This document shows positions 17,767-27,059 of a stretch of 64,000 nt of DNA, in pieces (positions within the stretch are counted from its first letter, which is position 1; each line of letters starts with the position of its first letter). Position numbers and translations under genes: made by a program. The DNA comes from CAVQSS01 sp963746605. GTDB lineage: Bacteria > Desulfobacterota > RBG-13-43-22. The notes beneath the pieces are model-generated. The model saw only the letters and a list, made by a program, of their open reading frames with translations. It did not search any database and had not been told where the DNA came from. The stretch lies in assembly GCA_963746605.1 (NCBI GenBank), contig CAVVCH010000051.1:62001-126000 (forward strand), in the 5' to 3' direction.

Positions 17767-18942
17767 TTACTTCCGCTCTACGATCAGGGCAATCCCCTGG
17801 CCTCCGCCGATACACATGGTGGTTAGACCGTAGCGGGCCTTTCGCCGACTCATCTCATAAAGCAGCTTGACCAGTAGACACCCGCCCGAGGCGGAAATCG
17901 GATGCCCCAGGGCAATGGCCCCGCCGTTCACATTGACCTTGTCCAGATGCATACCCAATTCTTTGATGCAGACCACCGCCTGGGAGGCAAAGGCCTCGTT
18001 GAGTTCAATCAGGTCCAGGTCATTGATGGTCAACCCGGCTTTTTCCAGGGCCATTCGGGTGGCCGGGATAGGACCGATGCCCATCAGGGAAGGCTCGACG
18101 CCGGCTGAAGCATAGGAGACGATGGTGGCCAAGGGTTTTAATCCCAGGGCCTCGGCTTTTTCCTTGGCCATGACGATCAAAGCGGAACCCCCGTCATTCA
18201 TGCCGCTGGAGTTGCCGGCCGTAACCGTGCCATCTTTTTTGAAAGCCGGCGGCAGCTTGACCAGGGCCTCCATGGTGGTTCCCAACCGGGGATGCTCGTC
18301 GGTATCAAAGACCAGGGGGACCTTTTTCTTCTGGGGGATTTCTACCGGAACGATTTCGTCTTTGAATTTGCCGCTTTTGATGGCCGCTTCGGCCCGCTGC
18401 TGGCTGATCAAGGCCAGTTCATCCTGCTCCTGGCGGGTTACCTGGTACTTGACGGCCACATTTTCCGCGGTCTCTCCCATGGTATTTCCGGACAGGGGGT
18501 CAAAGAGGATCAGTTGGTCCATCAGTTGTCCATGACCCAGGCGATATCCCCAGCGGGCATTTTTCAACAGATAAGCCGCCCGGCTCATGACCTCCATGCC
18601 GCCGGCCACAATGACATCCGCATCCCCGCTTTTGATAATCTGAGCGGCCAGAGAAACGGCCCTCAGACTTCCACCACAGGCCTTGGTGATGGTAAATTGA
18701 GGTTTTTCGATGGGAATCCCACCCTTGACGGCCACCACCCGGGCCGAATTGATGGGAAGATCGCCGGTCCGATACCCGGAAGCGAAAATCACCTCATCCA
18801 CCTGTTCCCCGGTTATCCCTGCCCGCCGGAGGGCCTCCCGAATGACCAAGGCGCCTATGTCCATGTCACTCACGTCCTTTAATGTGCCACCAAACCGCCC
18901 GATGGGGGTTCGGGTACCGCTGACTATTACGACTTCCCGCAT
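17767..18942 (-). CDS. Thiolase (acetyl-CoA C-acyltransferase)
   Basis: A 391-residue thiolase that would cleave acetoacetyl-CoA or a longer 3-ketoacyl-CoA to acetyl-CoA. The nucleophilic Cys is in ITKACGGSLRA (about residue 89), followed by NEAFASQA, the His in GGAIALGHPISASG and the second Cys in MCIGGGQG. It is the first gene of the minus-strand operon: a consensus-like promoter sits 60-90 bases upstream, and the acyl-CoA dehydrogenase gene follows after about 170 bases. In the pathway it would split the acetoacetyl-CoA formed from crotonyl-CoA. The crotonase and hydroxyacyl-CoA dehydrogenase of that route are not adjacent, although the SDR at 4307 could provide the latter. Confidence 0.93.
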   Translation of the reverse strand: MREVVIVSGTRTPIGRFGGTLKDVSDMDIGALVIREALRRAGITGEQVDEVIFASGYRTGDLPINSARVVAVKGGIPIEKPQFTITKACGGSLRAVSLAAQIIKSGDADVIVAGGMEVMSRAAYLLKNARWGYRLGHGQLMDQLILFDPLSGNTMGETAENVAVKYQVTRQEQDELALISQQRAEAAIKSGKFKDEIVPVEIPQKKKVPLVFDTDEHPRLGTTMEALVKLPPAFKKDGTVTAGNSSGMNDGGSALIVMAKEKAEALGLKPLATIVSYASAGVEPSLMGIGPIPATRMALEKAGLTINDLDLIELNEAFASQAVVCIKELGMHLDKVNVNGGAIALGHPISASGGCLLVKLLYEMSRRKARYGLTTMCIGGGQGIALIVERK

Positions 18943-19004
18943 ACGTTCCTCCTTTTTTGACTGGAAGAGGGGTTATTCCCCTTCCAACGACTTTCAAACT
19001 TATA

Positions 19005-19033
19005 AGTATCGAAAAAAATGGGATCTTTGTCAA
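19005..19033 (-). promoter_or_regulatory. Predicted sigma-70 promoter of the glutaryl-CoA operon
   Basis: On the minus strand TTGACA (19028-19033) is followed after 17 bases by GATACT (19005-19010), four of six matches to the -10 consensus. Transcription would begin near 18998, giving a leader of about 55 bases before the thiolase start. Confidence 0.6.
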
Positions 19034-19084
19034 TATCTTTTTACCTCTTTTCTTTTTAAAATACAAATGTTACATTAATTTCAT

Positions 19085-20011
19085 ATGTCTTTGTCCGAAT
19101 CCAAGATAATGTCCATGTCCGAGGCCGTTTCCCGGCTGGTTTTCCCCGGAATGTCCATAGCCTTAGGCACCTCCCTGGAGGGATTGATCCCTTTTGCCGC
19201 CGGGCACGAACTAATCCGGCAAGGTATCAGGAACTTAACCCTAATCGGACCGATATCCGATATGCTCTTCGATCAGTTGATCGGAGGAGGATGTGTTTCC
19301 CGGATCCAGGCCGCTTGGGTGGGCAATGTCAGTACCGGGATCGGGTATCACCTGCGCCGGGCCGTTGAACTGGGAAGGCCGCAACCTTTGGAGATGGAAG
19401 ACCACTCCAATTTTACTATTGCTCTGGGTTTGCAGGCCGCCGCCCTGGGGGTCCCTTATCTCCCCGCCCGAACCTTGCTGGGGTCCCACATAATCCGAGG
19501 CAATCCGGCTTTCCAGACGAGCCGCTGCCCTTTCACCGGGGACCCCCTGCTTCTGGTCCGGGCCATTGAGCCCGACTTGGCCATCCTTCATGTCCAGAGG
19601 GCCGATCCTCAGGGAAACGCCCATCTCTGGGGAAACATGGGCGTCAGTGCCACAGCGGCCAAGGCCGCCAAGGAAGTGCTGATTATCGCCGAAGAAGTGG
19701 TTGACCCGAAGGTGATCCGCAGCGATCCTAACCGGACTATCATTCCGGGTTTTATTGTCTCAGGGGTGGTGGAAGAGCCCTGGGGCGCCCACCCCTCGGC
19801 GGTTCAGGGCTATTACGGTCACGATGACCCGGTTTATGTGGAATATGCCCGATCCACCCGCACCGAAGAGGGCAGCCGGGAATGGCTTCAGGATTGGGTT
19901 TTCGGCGTGGAAAACCGCCGGGATTATTTAAGGCGGGTCCCCGCTGATCGTTTACGGGAGCTGAAAGTCCGGCAGGCCGCCCCGGCCGCCCCCACGGAAT
20001 TTGGGTATTGA
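19085..20011 (+). CDS. CoA-transferase subunit A family protein (GctA-like)
   Basis: A 308-residue protein of the class I CoA-transferase alpha-subunit family, close in size to glutaconate CoA-transferase GctA (about 320). It shows the N-terminal GMSIALGTSLEG oxyanion-side loop, the segment LPARTLLGSHI and the family motif HVQRADPQGNAHLWG. GctA works with GctB to move CoA from acetyl-CoA to glutaconate or similar dicarboxylates; the catalytic Glu is in GctB. Here no subunit B follows: the next gene is an FAD oxidase. It is divergent from the glutaryl-CoA operon across 140 bases, which supports a link to glutarate or glutaconate activation. It may pair with a B subunit elsewhere, or have another role. 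Confidence 0.8.
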   Translation: MSLSESKIMSMSEAVSRLVFPGMSIALGTSLEGLIPFAAGHELIRQGIRNLTLIGPISDMLFDQLIGGGCVSRIQAAWVGNVSTGIGYHLRRAVELGRPQPLEMEDHSNFTIALGLQAAALGVPYLPARTLLGSHIIRGNPAFQTSRCPFTGDPLLLVRAIEPDLAILHVQRADPQGNAHLWGNMGVSATAAKAAKEVLIIAEEVVDPKVIRSDPNRTIIPGFIVSGVVEEPWGAHPSAVQGYYGHDDPVYVEYARSTRTEEGSREWLQDWVFGVENRRDYLRRVPADRLRELKVRQAAPAAPTEFGY

Positions 20012-20146
20012 ATGAGAACATCACAATGACATCCAAAGATCTTCTCGTAGTCCGCTCTCTGAGGCAAAAAGGTATTATCCGCAGGCTCTAAGATTCTTAG
20101 GAGAACGATTCCCCCTTCTAAATAAAAAGCAGGATTAAACCATTTC

Positions 20147-21536
20147 ATGCCCTTCAGTCAGGAAACATACCAGGCCCTAAGTAAAATCGTTGGTCCGGAG
20201 CATATCACCGATCAGGAAACCGACCTGAAGTGCTACGCCTACGACGCCACCACCTTCCAGGCGATGCCCGAGGCCGTAGCCTTTCCCGGGACCGCTGAAG
20301 AAATCAGCGCTATTTTAACATTGGCGAATGAACACCGGTTTCCGGTGATTCCCCGGGGGGCCGGGTCCGGTATGAGCGGCGGGTCGGTCCCGATTCAAGG
20401 GGGACTGGTCTTGGTCATGAGCCGCTTCAACCGAATTAGAAAAATCGACACCCAGAATTATTTGGCTGTGGTCGAACCGGGCGTTGTCAATCGGGACCTT
20501 CAATCCGCAGTGGAAGCGCTGGGCCTTTTCTATCCTCCCGATCCCGCTTCGCTAAGTTTTTCCACTTTGGGTGGAAATGTGGCCGAGTGTGCTGGAGGTG
20601 CCCGGGCGGTGAAATACGGGGTGACCCGGGATTATATCCTGGGCTTGACGGTGGTCCTGCCGACCGGTGAAATTCTGAAGACCGGTACCCAAACCGCCAA
20701 AGGAGTGGTGGGATATGACCTGACCCGCCTGTTGGTCGGCTCGGAAGGGACCTTGGGGATTTTTACTGAATTCACGGTAAAGCTGTTGCCCAAGCCTGAA
20801 ACCCGCCAACCGGTTCTGGTTTTTTTTGACCGGCTGGATTTAGCTACCCAGGCCGTAGTGCAGATATTTCAAGCCGGGATCGTCCCTTCGACCCTGGAAT
20901 TCATGGATCAACCTTCTCTGCAGGCGGTGGACCAATTTTTACCTGTAGGCCTTCCCCAGGGGGCGGAGGCCGCCCTGCTTATCGAGGTGGACGGGGACCG
21001 GGACCTGGTGGAATCGTCAGATCCGACGAGTGATCCAGGCCTGCGAACAACTGGGGGCCGTAAGCATCCGGACCGCCTCCACCCCCCAGGAGGCGGAGGA
21101 ACTCTGGAAGGCCCGGCGTTCCATCTCCCCGGCGCTTTTTCGGATACGTCCCAACAAGGTCAATGAAGATATCGTGGTTCCCCGGGCCCGAATTCCCGAA
21201 GCCATTCGAAGGTTCCAGGAAATCGGCCGGCGATTGGGTTTGATGGTGGTCAGTTTCGGGCATGCCGGCGACGGGAACATCCATGTGAACGTTATGTTTG
21301 ACAAAAAAATTCCCGGTCAGGAGGAAAAAGCGCACCAGGCGGTCGAAGAGCTGTTCAAGACCGTCATCGAGTTGGGAGGCACCCTGTCCGGTGAACATGG
21401 GATAGGTCTGGCCAAAGCCTCCTACCTCCCCTGGGAGATCGCTCCGGAGCCCCTGGCCCTGATGAAAAAAATCAAGGACCTCTTCGATCCCCACCATATC
21501 CTCAATCCCGGAAAGATCTTCCCGGCCAGTATTTAG
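20147..21536 (+). CDS. FAD-linked oxidase, GlcD/D-lactate dehydrogenase type, frameshifted
   Basis: A flavoprotein that would oxidise a 2-hydroxy acid such as glycolate or D-lactate. The N-terminal FAD-binding domain (PCMH fold) has AVAFPGTAEEISAILTLA and VIPRGAGSGMSGGSVP, followed by GGNVAECAGGARAVKYG. Near 21015 the frame slips by one base; the C-terminal FAD-oxidase domain continues from about 21018 with VSFGHAGDGNIHVN and TLSGEHGIGLAKASYL, ending HHILNPGKIFP. The joined length of about 460 residues is normal for the family. No GlcE/GlcF or Fe-S partner gene is adjacent. The single slip between two well-conserved parts points to a sequence error. Its place downstream of the CoA-transferase suggests a shared promoter, but the 135-base gap leaves this open. 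Confidence 0.85.
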
Positions 21537-21596
21537 GACATCTAGATAGATTTGCGTCGGTGAAGTGAATTCGTTATACTGGGTTAGAGTTCACCC

Positions 21597-21965
21597 ATGA
21601 AGAATCCTTTTGAATTATTGGGGCTGTCCCCGGAAATCGTCCGAACCCTGGAGGGCAGGGAGTTGTTTGCCCTGGTCCGGTCCTCTTACCGGGCCTTGAT
21701 CATGATTTATCATCCCGACCGGGCGCCCCTGGGTAATGAACCCTTAAAAACCTTGAGAAACAGAAAAGTGGCCGAGCTCAATCTGGCCTTTGAAAAACTG
21801 AATCATGATCGCAATCCTGATTCCCTGCAACACTTTAAGGAATTGTACGTCAGGCGACTGAGTGAGGGCTGGCAGAAGACCGCCCGCAAGTTGAATCGGG
21901 ATATCCAGGAATTAACCCGTTTCAACCAGTCGCTTTCCCAGAACTACCTTCGCTTCTCTGATTGA
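21597..21965 (+). CDS. J-domain (DnaJ-like) protein
   Basis: A 122-residue protein beginning MKNPFELLGLSPE, with the HPD tripeptide in MIYHPDRAPLG (about residues 40-44) that stimulates the ATPase of DnaK-type chaperones. The rest is a basic, helical tail (GWQKTARKLNRDIQEL). There is no Gly/Phe-rich or zinc-finger region, so it is not a classic DnaJ but a specialised type III co-chaperone. The next frame is open from about 21961 and its content (LFNLKNWRLGLQDLAIN) may be the continuation of this protein through a one-base slip; if so the full gene runs 21597-22521 with about 300 residues. Confidence 0.75.
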   Translation: MKNPFELLGLSPEIVRTLEGRELFALVRSSYRALIMIYHPDRAPLGNEPLKTLRNRKVAELNLAFEKLNHDRNPDSLQHFKELYVRRLSEGWQKTARKLNRDIQELTRFNQSLSQNYLRFSD

Positions 21966-22050
21966 ACCCTGCTTTCCCCGACCGCAAACCGTTTCATCGG
22001 ACCAGGCCACCCTTTTCAACCTCAAAAACTGGCGACTCGGGCTCCAGGAT

Positions 22051-22521
22051 TTGGCTATCAATCATAACGTGCGCTCTTCGAGTTGGAACTTGGGAACCAA
22101 TTATAAAGAAATAAAAATCGATCCGGAAGGACGGATGTTTTATAAGCTCCCCAATAGAAAAAGGTTCATCCCGATCAATTTTATCAGGCTCCTGGGAACC
22201 GTGGACAAGGACCAGGTGGACCTACTTCCTTTACTGGATCGCGTTCTTCCCCATGATTTCGAATGCCAGGGCCGGAAAAGGAAAAAAACCTATCCCGAAA
22301 CCCTGAAATGTTTTGACCTGATGAATACCCTGTCCTATGAAGATTTCCGTCAATACTGCCTCCCCTTCCTCAAGCCGGAACTGGTGGAAGGTTCTTATTT
22401 GTTCTCCTTTCACCGAACGGATCCCCTTTTTAACCGGATCAGTTTGGAGGGTTTGATCATCCGACTGAACCCGATAAGACCCATCAAAAAGGATTATTCA
22501 GGATTCCGGTTGGAGGGTTAA
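22051..22521 (+). CDS. Hypothetical protein, possibly the C-terminal part of the J-domain gene
   Basis: A 156-residue protein of unknown function. The only start in the frame is TTG 22051 without a clear ribosome-binding site, while the frame is already open from about 21961. The sequence has a hydrophilic beta-rich look (NYKEIKIDPEGRMFYKLP) and no catalytic motif. Because it follows the J-domain gene directly, in the same direction and with an open frame that nearly joins it, I think one frameshifted gene is the more likely reading. Its last 24 bases overlap the end of the converging metallophosphoesterase gene. Confidence 0.5.
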   Translation: MAINHNVRSSSWNLGTNYKEIKIDPEGRMFYKLPNRKRFIPINFIRLLGTVDKDQVDLLPLLDRVLPHDFECQGRKRKKTYPETLKCFDLMNTLSYEDFRQYCLPFLKPELVEGSYLFSFHRTDPLFNRISLEGLIIRLNPIRPIKKDYSGFRLEG

Positions 22522-23665
22522 CCGGATATGCATAATCTCGGGAATGCTGCAGGTGCGAACCGGCGGACCCCAGGTGCCTACCCCGCAGGAAACGTAATAG
22601 TGGGTGTTCCCTTTTCTAATGTAGCCCCAGGGATTTTCAAAAATCCTTCCCACAATGAAATTAATCGGGAAGAGCTGCCCGTTATGGGTATGCCCGGATA
22701 ACTGCAAACCGACGCCCTGCCGCTGGGCCTCCGTCAACTGAAAGGGTTGGTGGTCCATCAGGATCACCGGATATCCGGGAGGCACCTCCTTCATCAGTTC
22801 CTCCAACGGTTTTCTTTGCCCTCCAAACCGTTCCGCCGTTCGGTCTTTCCGCCCGACTAAGTAAAGGGAGTCTCCGATTTTCACCACCTGGTCTTCCAGA
22901 ACCCGAATACGACCCTGTCGAATAAAGGACACGGATTTTTCTATCCCACTGTAATATTCGTGGTTCCCGGTAACCGAATAGACGCCCAAAGGGGCTTGGA
23001 TGCGCTGTAGAATAGCGGCAGTGTTCTGGTCCGATAGGAAAGATATGTCCTCATCGGTTAGGTCTCCGACCAGCAGAACCAGGTCCGGTTTCAATCCGTT
23101 AATCAGTCCTACGATTTTTTCCAGGCGGGCGTTATGAATAATCCGGCCCAGGTGCAGGTCCGAGGCCATGGCGATGCTTAGTTGTTTGGGGGGACCGGCG
23201 GATTGAGGGAGAACAATTTCCAGGTTTCGAATACGAGGGTGGAGGGCATTCCAGTGCCCCAGGGATACCGTAGTCAGTACGAGTGCCGATCACCGCCAGA
23301 AATTTTGTTCGGGGGGCTACCCCGGAGGGCTGGAGGCGTTTTTTAAGGGACGGCGGCAACAAGGCGCGGATTAGACGGAGGGCGTCCAGAAAAAGCAAAA
23401 CCAAAAACAGGTAAATCATGACGGCCAGATAAAAAGATCCGATCAGCACCAGACCGTCTTCTCCCGGAAGGGGCATCATCCTGACTAAAAACCGGCCCAA
23501 GGGGTAACAGAGGACCGAAAGTCCGAAGAGCCAGAGGACCGCCTTTCGCCAAAAAGGGCGCATCCAAATCGTGGTCGACCGGCCTCGAAAAAAAATATAG
23601 GCATTGATCAAACCGTAACCGGTCAGAAAAATGATTAGAAAAAGAGTTAGGCTGGGGCGGACCAA
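22498..23665 (-). CDS. Membrane-anchored metallophosphoesterase (YaeI-like), frameshifted
   Basis: A phosphoesterase with a dimetal centre facing the membrane. The N-terminal half, from about 23665, has three or four hydrophobic helices (LTLFLIIFLTGYGLINAYIF, LVLIGSFYLAVMIYLFLVLL). Near 23278 the frame slips by one base; the next frame reads VSLGHWNALHPRIRNLEI and joins the catalytic domain. Metal ligands are visible in order: MASDLHLG, LVGDLTDED, VTGNHEYYS, MDHQPF and SGHTHNGQ. This layout matches YaeI/YkuE-type phosphodiesterases, some of which act on UDP-diacylglucosamine-like lipids or cell-wall teichoic modification; the substrate is not known here. The joined length of about 388 residues is normal for the family. 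Confidence 0.85.
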
Positions 23666-23732
23666 AACGGTTTCACTTCCAATAGAAAATCATTGAGCGG
23701 AAATTCATGAAAGGAGACAGGAGTGTCGGGGA

Positions 23733-25608
23733 TCAGGCATACGTAATCACGAAGGAGGGTTCCTCGGATTTTTCCTCGAACAGAATTTCGATATCGTAAA
23801 CCCCATGATCCAGGGTGGCCCGCATGTTATAGCCCATTTTCTTGAGGAGCATGATCATCCGGGGGTTGTCGTAATCCACCAGGGCCTTGATCCCCTGGAA
23901 GCCTTTGTCCCGGGCGCTTTCGAAAAGGACCTCCAGACACCGCCTGCCCGAGGCCCAGACGTCGGTAATCCCGGCCCACGGCGATATCGATTTCGGCCAA
24001 CCCCTCGGCGGATTGGGCGATATAGCGGCCAAGGGCCACGATTTTATCAAAATCCGGTTCACCGGAGAGGGCCAGGATGGTCATCCGGTAATGGTAGTCG
24101 ATATCTACGATGGCGGCCATTTCCTCCCGGGGAAAGGCCTGCTTAGAACGAAGAAACCGGTAGTAGACGTCCTGATCGCTCAATCCGTAAAAAAATTCCT
24201 GGATGGACCGCAGATCGGTGGGTTTGGCCGGTCGCAACAGCAAGGCCTGATCGCTACGGGTGATTTTCTTTTCCATTTCCGTCGGGTAGATACCGGAGGT
24301 GGAGAAGGTGATCGGCTCTCCGTGGGCCAGCAGTCCATCCAACTGGGCTCGGTTCAGCAATTCCTGTCGGAACTTCGGGTGGGAGATCTCGATCAGGGCA
24401 ATGGTCCGGTCCCGAAGCGACTTGCCGTGCAGATTAGTCCACCCGAATTCGGTGACCACATACTGGACCGCCGCCCGGCTGGCTATCAGCCCCGAACCGG
24501 AGGGGATGCCGGGGACGATGCAGGAGGATTGGCCGTCCCGCGTCAGGGAGTGCAAAACGATGATAAACTTCCCCCGCCGGGCCCGTGAGGTCCCTCGCAT
24601 GAAATCGACCAGGCCCCCGATGCCGCTGTAAATCCGGTTCCGATGACTGGAGGTGCACACCAGCCCGGAAAAATCGACCTCCATGGCTTCATGGATGGAA
24701 ACCATCGAATCGTGCTTGCTGATCACGTTGGGGTCGTTGGTATAGGCCACCGGATGGAATTCCACAAAGGGATTCAGGTGCACGAAATCGAACAGCTCGC
24801 GGCCGCCCAGGCAGTAGGAGGCGATGGCTTTTTTGCGGTTGATTTCTTTCTTTTGATTGGTGACGGCTCCGGTCCGGATCAATTCCAGATAGGCCTCGGT
24901 GAGCATGTCTGTATGGATGCCCAAATCCTTTTTGTCCTTCAGGGACAACAGGGCCGTGGCCGGGAGATGTCCCAGACCGGCATGGACGGTGGACCCGTCC
25001 TCTACCAGGCGGGCCACGTTGCGTCCGATGGCCCAATCGGTTTCGCTCAACGTCGGTCTCCCCACTTCGAGCAGAGGCTCCTCCTTGTCGACCAGGAAAT
25101 CGACATCGCGGATATGGATGAAGCCGTCGCCCAAGGTGGTCGGCATGGCCGGGTTGACCTGGGCGATGACCGTCCCGGCGGCCTCCACCGCTTCCTTGGC
25201 CACGTCCACGGCGATGCCGAGGCTCATATAGCCGTTCTTGTCCGGCGGGGAAACCTGGATCAAGGCGGTGTCGATCTCCAGACGCCGGTCGTTGAACAGC
25301 CGGGGGATGTCAGAAATGAAAATAGGAATGTACTCCGCCCGTCCTTCCCAGACCGCCTCCCGGGCCCCGCGGCCGGCCACGAAAAAAGTCTGGACCCGGA
25401 AGTGGTCGCTTAACCCGGTGGAGGAGTAACCGGGATCCCGGATGCTCAGGACATGAATAATCTCGACGTCATAGAACCGCTCGGCCTGTTTGACCAACCG
25501 TTCGACCAAATATTGGGGCTCTCCGCAGCCGGAGCCGATAAAGACCCGGCTTCCCTTTTTTATCCGGCTCAAGGCCTCATCGGCTGTTATCCATTTATCT
25601 TCGAACAT
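23733..25608 (-). CDS. Acetyl-CoA hydrolase/CoA-transferase fused to a GNAT domain, frameshifted
   Basis: A fusion of about 625 residues. From ATG 25608 (strong ribosome-binding site GGAAGGAAAA) the first 430 residues form a butyryl/4-hydroxybutyrate-type CoA-transferase: FIGSGCGEPQYL, VSPPDKNGYMSLG, YSGIGGLVDFMRG and TEFGWTNLHGKSLRDR. The position of the catalytic Glu (HTEM in 4-hydroxybutyrate CoA-transferase) reads GIHTDML, with Asp. A GNAT domain follows (LLLRPAKPTDLRSIQEFF); a one-base slip near 23965 moves the end into another frame (CLEVLFESARDKGFQGIKAL, then a stop at 23733). GNAT-fused CoA-transferases are common in this phylum. The protein would exchange CoA among short-chain acids; the GNAT part may acetylate a protein, possibly for regulation. 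The latter is inference. Confidence 0.85.
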
Positions 25609-25983
25609 GGTTTTTCCTTCCTTTATCTTCAAATACCAAATTCACCATCCAGGGTCAATCAAATGATAAAGTCCGGATTCCGGTTCAATCTCGGGAAAAG
25701 GTCGATGATCAGCTCCTTTATCAACGGTCTGATCGATCAGTTTACATTTTTGTCAGTAATTGCTAAGGGTTGCGGGAACTCGGGGAAGGGAGGGATCTGG
25801 CCAAGGTTTTTTATGCGGTTATTGCGGTTATTAAGGTAACGCCTGAAAGAGACGCCTAATTTTCGGGATGTTGCTCTTGCATCAGTTCCTGGTAGCGCAT
25901 CTCTTCGGACGACCGGGCCGGATGAACAGGGACTTCCTTTTCAAGAGACGCTACGATTTAAAGAGGACCCTCTCCGTTGCTCC
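25609..25983. other. Intergenic region before the universal stress protein
   Basis: About 375 bases with no gene recognised on either strand. It contains a short direct repeat, GCGGTTATTGCGGTTATTAA, near 25813-25833. No terminator or promoter is clear enough to call. Confidence 0.4.
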
Positions 25984-26910
25984 CTAACTGACAACCCAAA
26001 CGGCCATGTCCCTGGCGGCTTGAACCAGCTTGGAGCCGACCCGGCCCAACTCGAATTCTTCAACCTCAGAGATTCCCTTTCTTCCGATGACAATGGTTCC
26101 GTACCTTCCGTTTCTCGCTTCATTGAGAAGGGCCGTGAATCGGCTGACCACCCCGGTGATAACCTTAGTCCTGATTTTTATAGGGTTTACCCCCATCACC
26201 GTTAAAGACTGAATTACTTTTTCAAAATGGGCCCTGATTTCTTCCTGGGTCGCATCCTGCAATTTCTGAAAGAATTCGCCGCTGAATCCCTCTTCCTCTT
26301 CAGGAGATCGGACGACATGCGCCAGGGTAATGTACGGCTGGCCTTTGTTCAACATCTTGCCAACAAAGTTAGCGGCCCGCATGGCCCCCCAGGATTTATC
26401 GAGACCCACCAGGATCTTGTCCTCTTTGGGCTTGTCTCCGACCAGACAGACCGCCGGACCACGCACATGCATCAGGACTTTATTGGCAACACTCCCCAGC
26501 GTCGAATCCTCTATGGCCCCAAGGCCTTTGCGGCCCATAGCCACCACGTCGTAACCGAATCGGGACTCTTCCAGGATATCTCTGGCAATGCCTTGTTTCC
26601 TGGCCTGAATATTGATGACGATCGATTCCTCCGGGAGACCCGAATGGGCAAGATTCTGGCGGGCCCCTTCCAGAAATTCACGCATCTTCTGTTCCTTGTG
26701 GGCAGCCCAGCCCTCCATATACTCCAGATGTTTGCTGGCCAGAGGATCCTGTTCTCTATCCCAAAAGATGGGTAATACCTTCTCAAAAACATGGAACAAC
26801 ACAACTTCGGTATTGGAAAGCGTCAGAATTCGACTGATGTATCTGACCGCCTCCAATGATTGCTCCGAACCATCCAAAGCCAATAAAACGAGCTTTCGGT
26901 CGGTACTCAT
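25984..26910 (-). CDS. Tandem-domain universal stress protein (UspA family)
   Basis: A 308-residue protein made of two Usp domains. The first starts with KLVLLALDGSEQSLEAVRYI and has VVAMGRKGLGAIEDSTLGSV; the second starts with DKILVGLDKSWGAMRAANF and ends with IVIGRKGISEVEEFELGRVG. Both carry the G-2X-G-9X-G(S/T)-like pattern for ATP binding, the second in a weaker form. Tandem Usp proteins help cells survive stalled growth or energy stress and may bind nucleotides as sensors. It stands downstream of the Hdr/Mvh operon on the same strand, 150 bases after the mvhA stop, and could be cotranscribed with it. No specific target can be named. Confidence 0.88.
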   Translation of the reverse strand: MSTDRKLVLLALDGSEQSLEAVRYISRILTLSNTEVVLFHVFEKVLPIFWDREQDPLASKHLEYMEGWAAHKEQKMREFLEGARQNLAHSGLPEESIVINIQARKQGIARDILEESRFGYDVVAMGRKGLGAIEDSTLGSVANKVLMHVRGPAVCLVGDKPKEDKILVGLDKSWGAMRAANFVGKMLNKGQPYITLAHVVRSPEEEEGFSGEFFQKLQDATQEEIRAHFEKVIQSLTVMGVNPIKIRTKVITGVVSRFTALLNEARNGRYGTIVIGRKGISEVEEFELGRVGSKLVQAARDMAVWVVS

Positions 26911-27059
26911 TGATTCCCTCCTCCAACGACCCGCTGATCGCTAAAGATACCCAACGGAGTTTACCTTTTGCTTAAACATAAAAGCCTTCCTCGAAGACCG
27001 GTTTGAAATTGGATCATCAATCGGACTGCTTTGATAGAGTTTACTTACTCGATACCCTC

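Noticed and set aside
24643..25413. 256-residue open frame antisense to the CoA-transferase
   Set aside because: Shadow of a conserved gene with no motif of its own.
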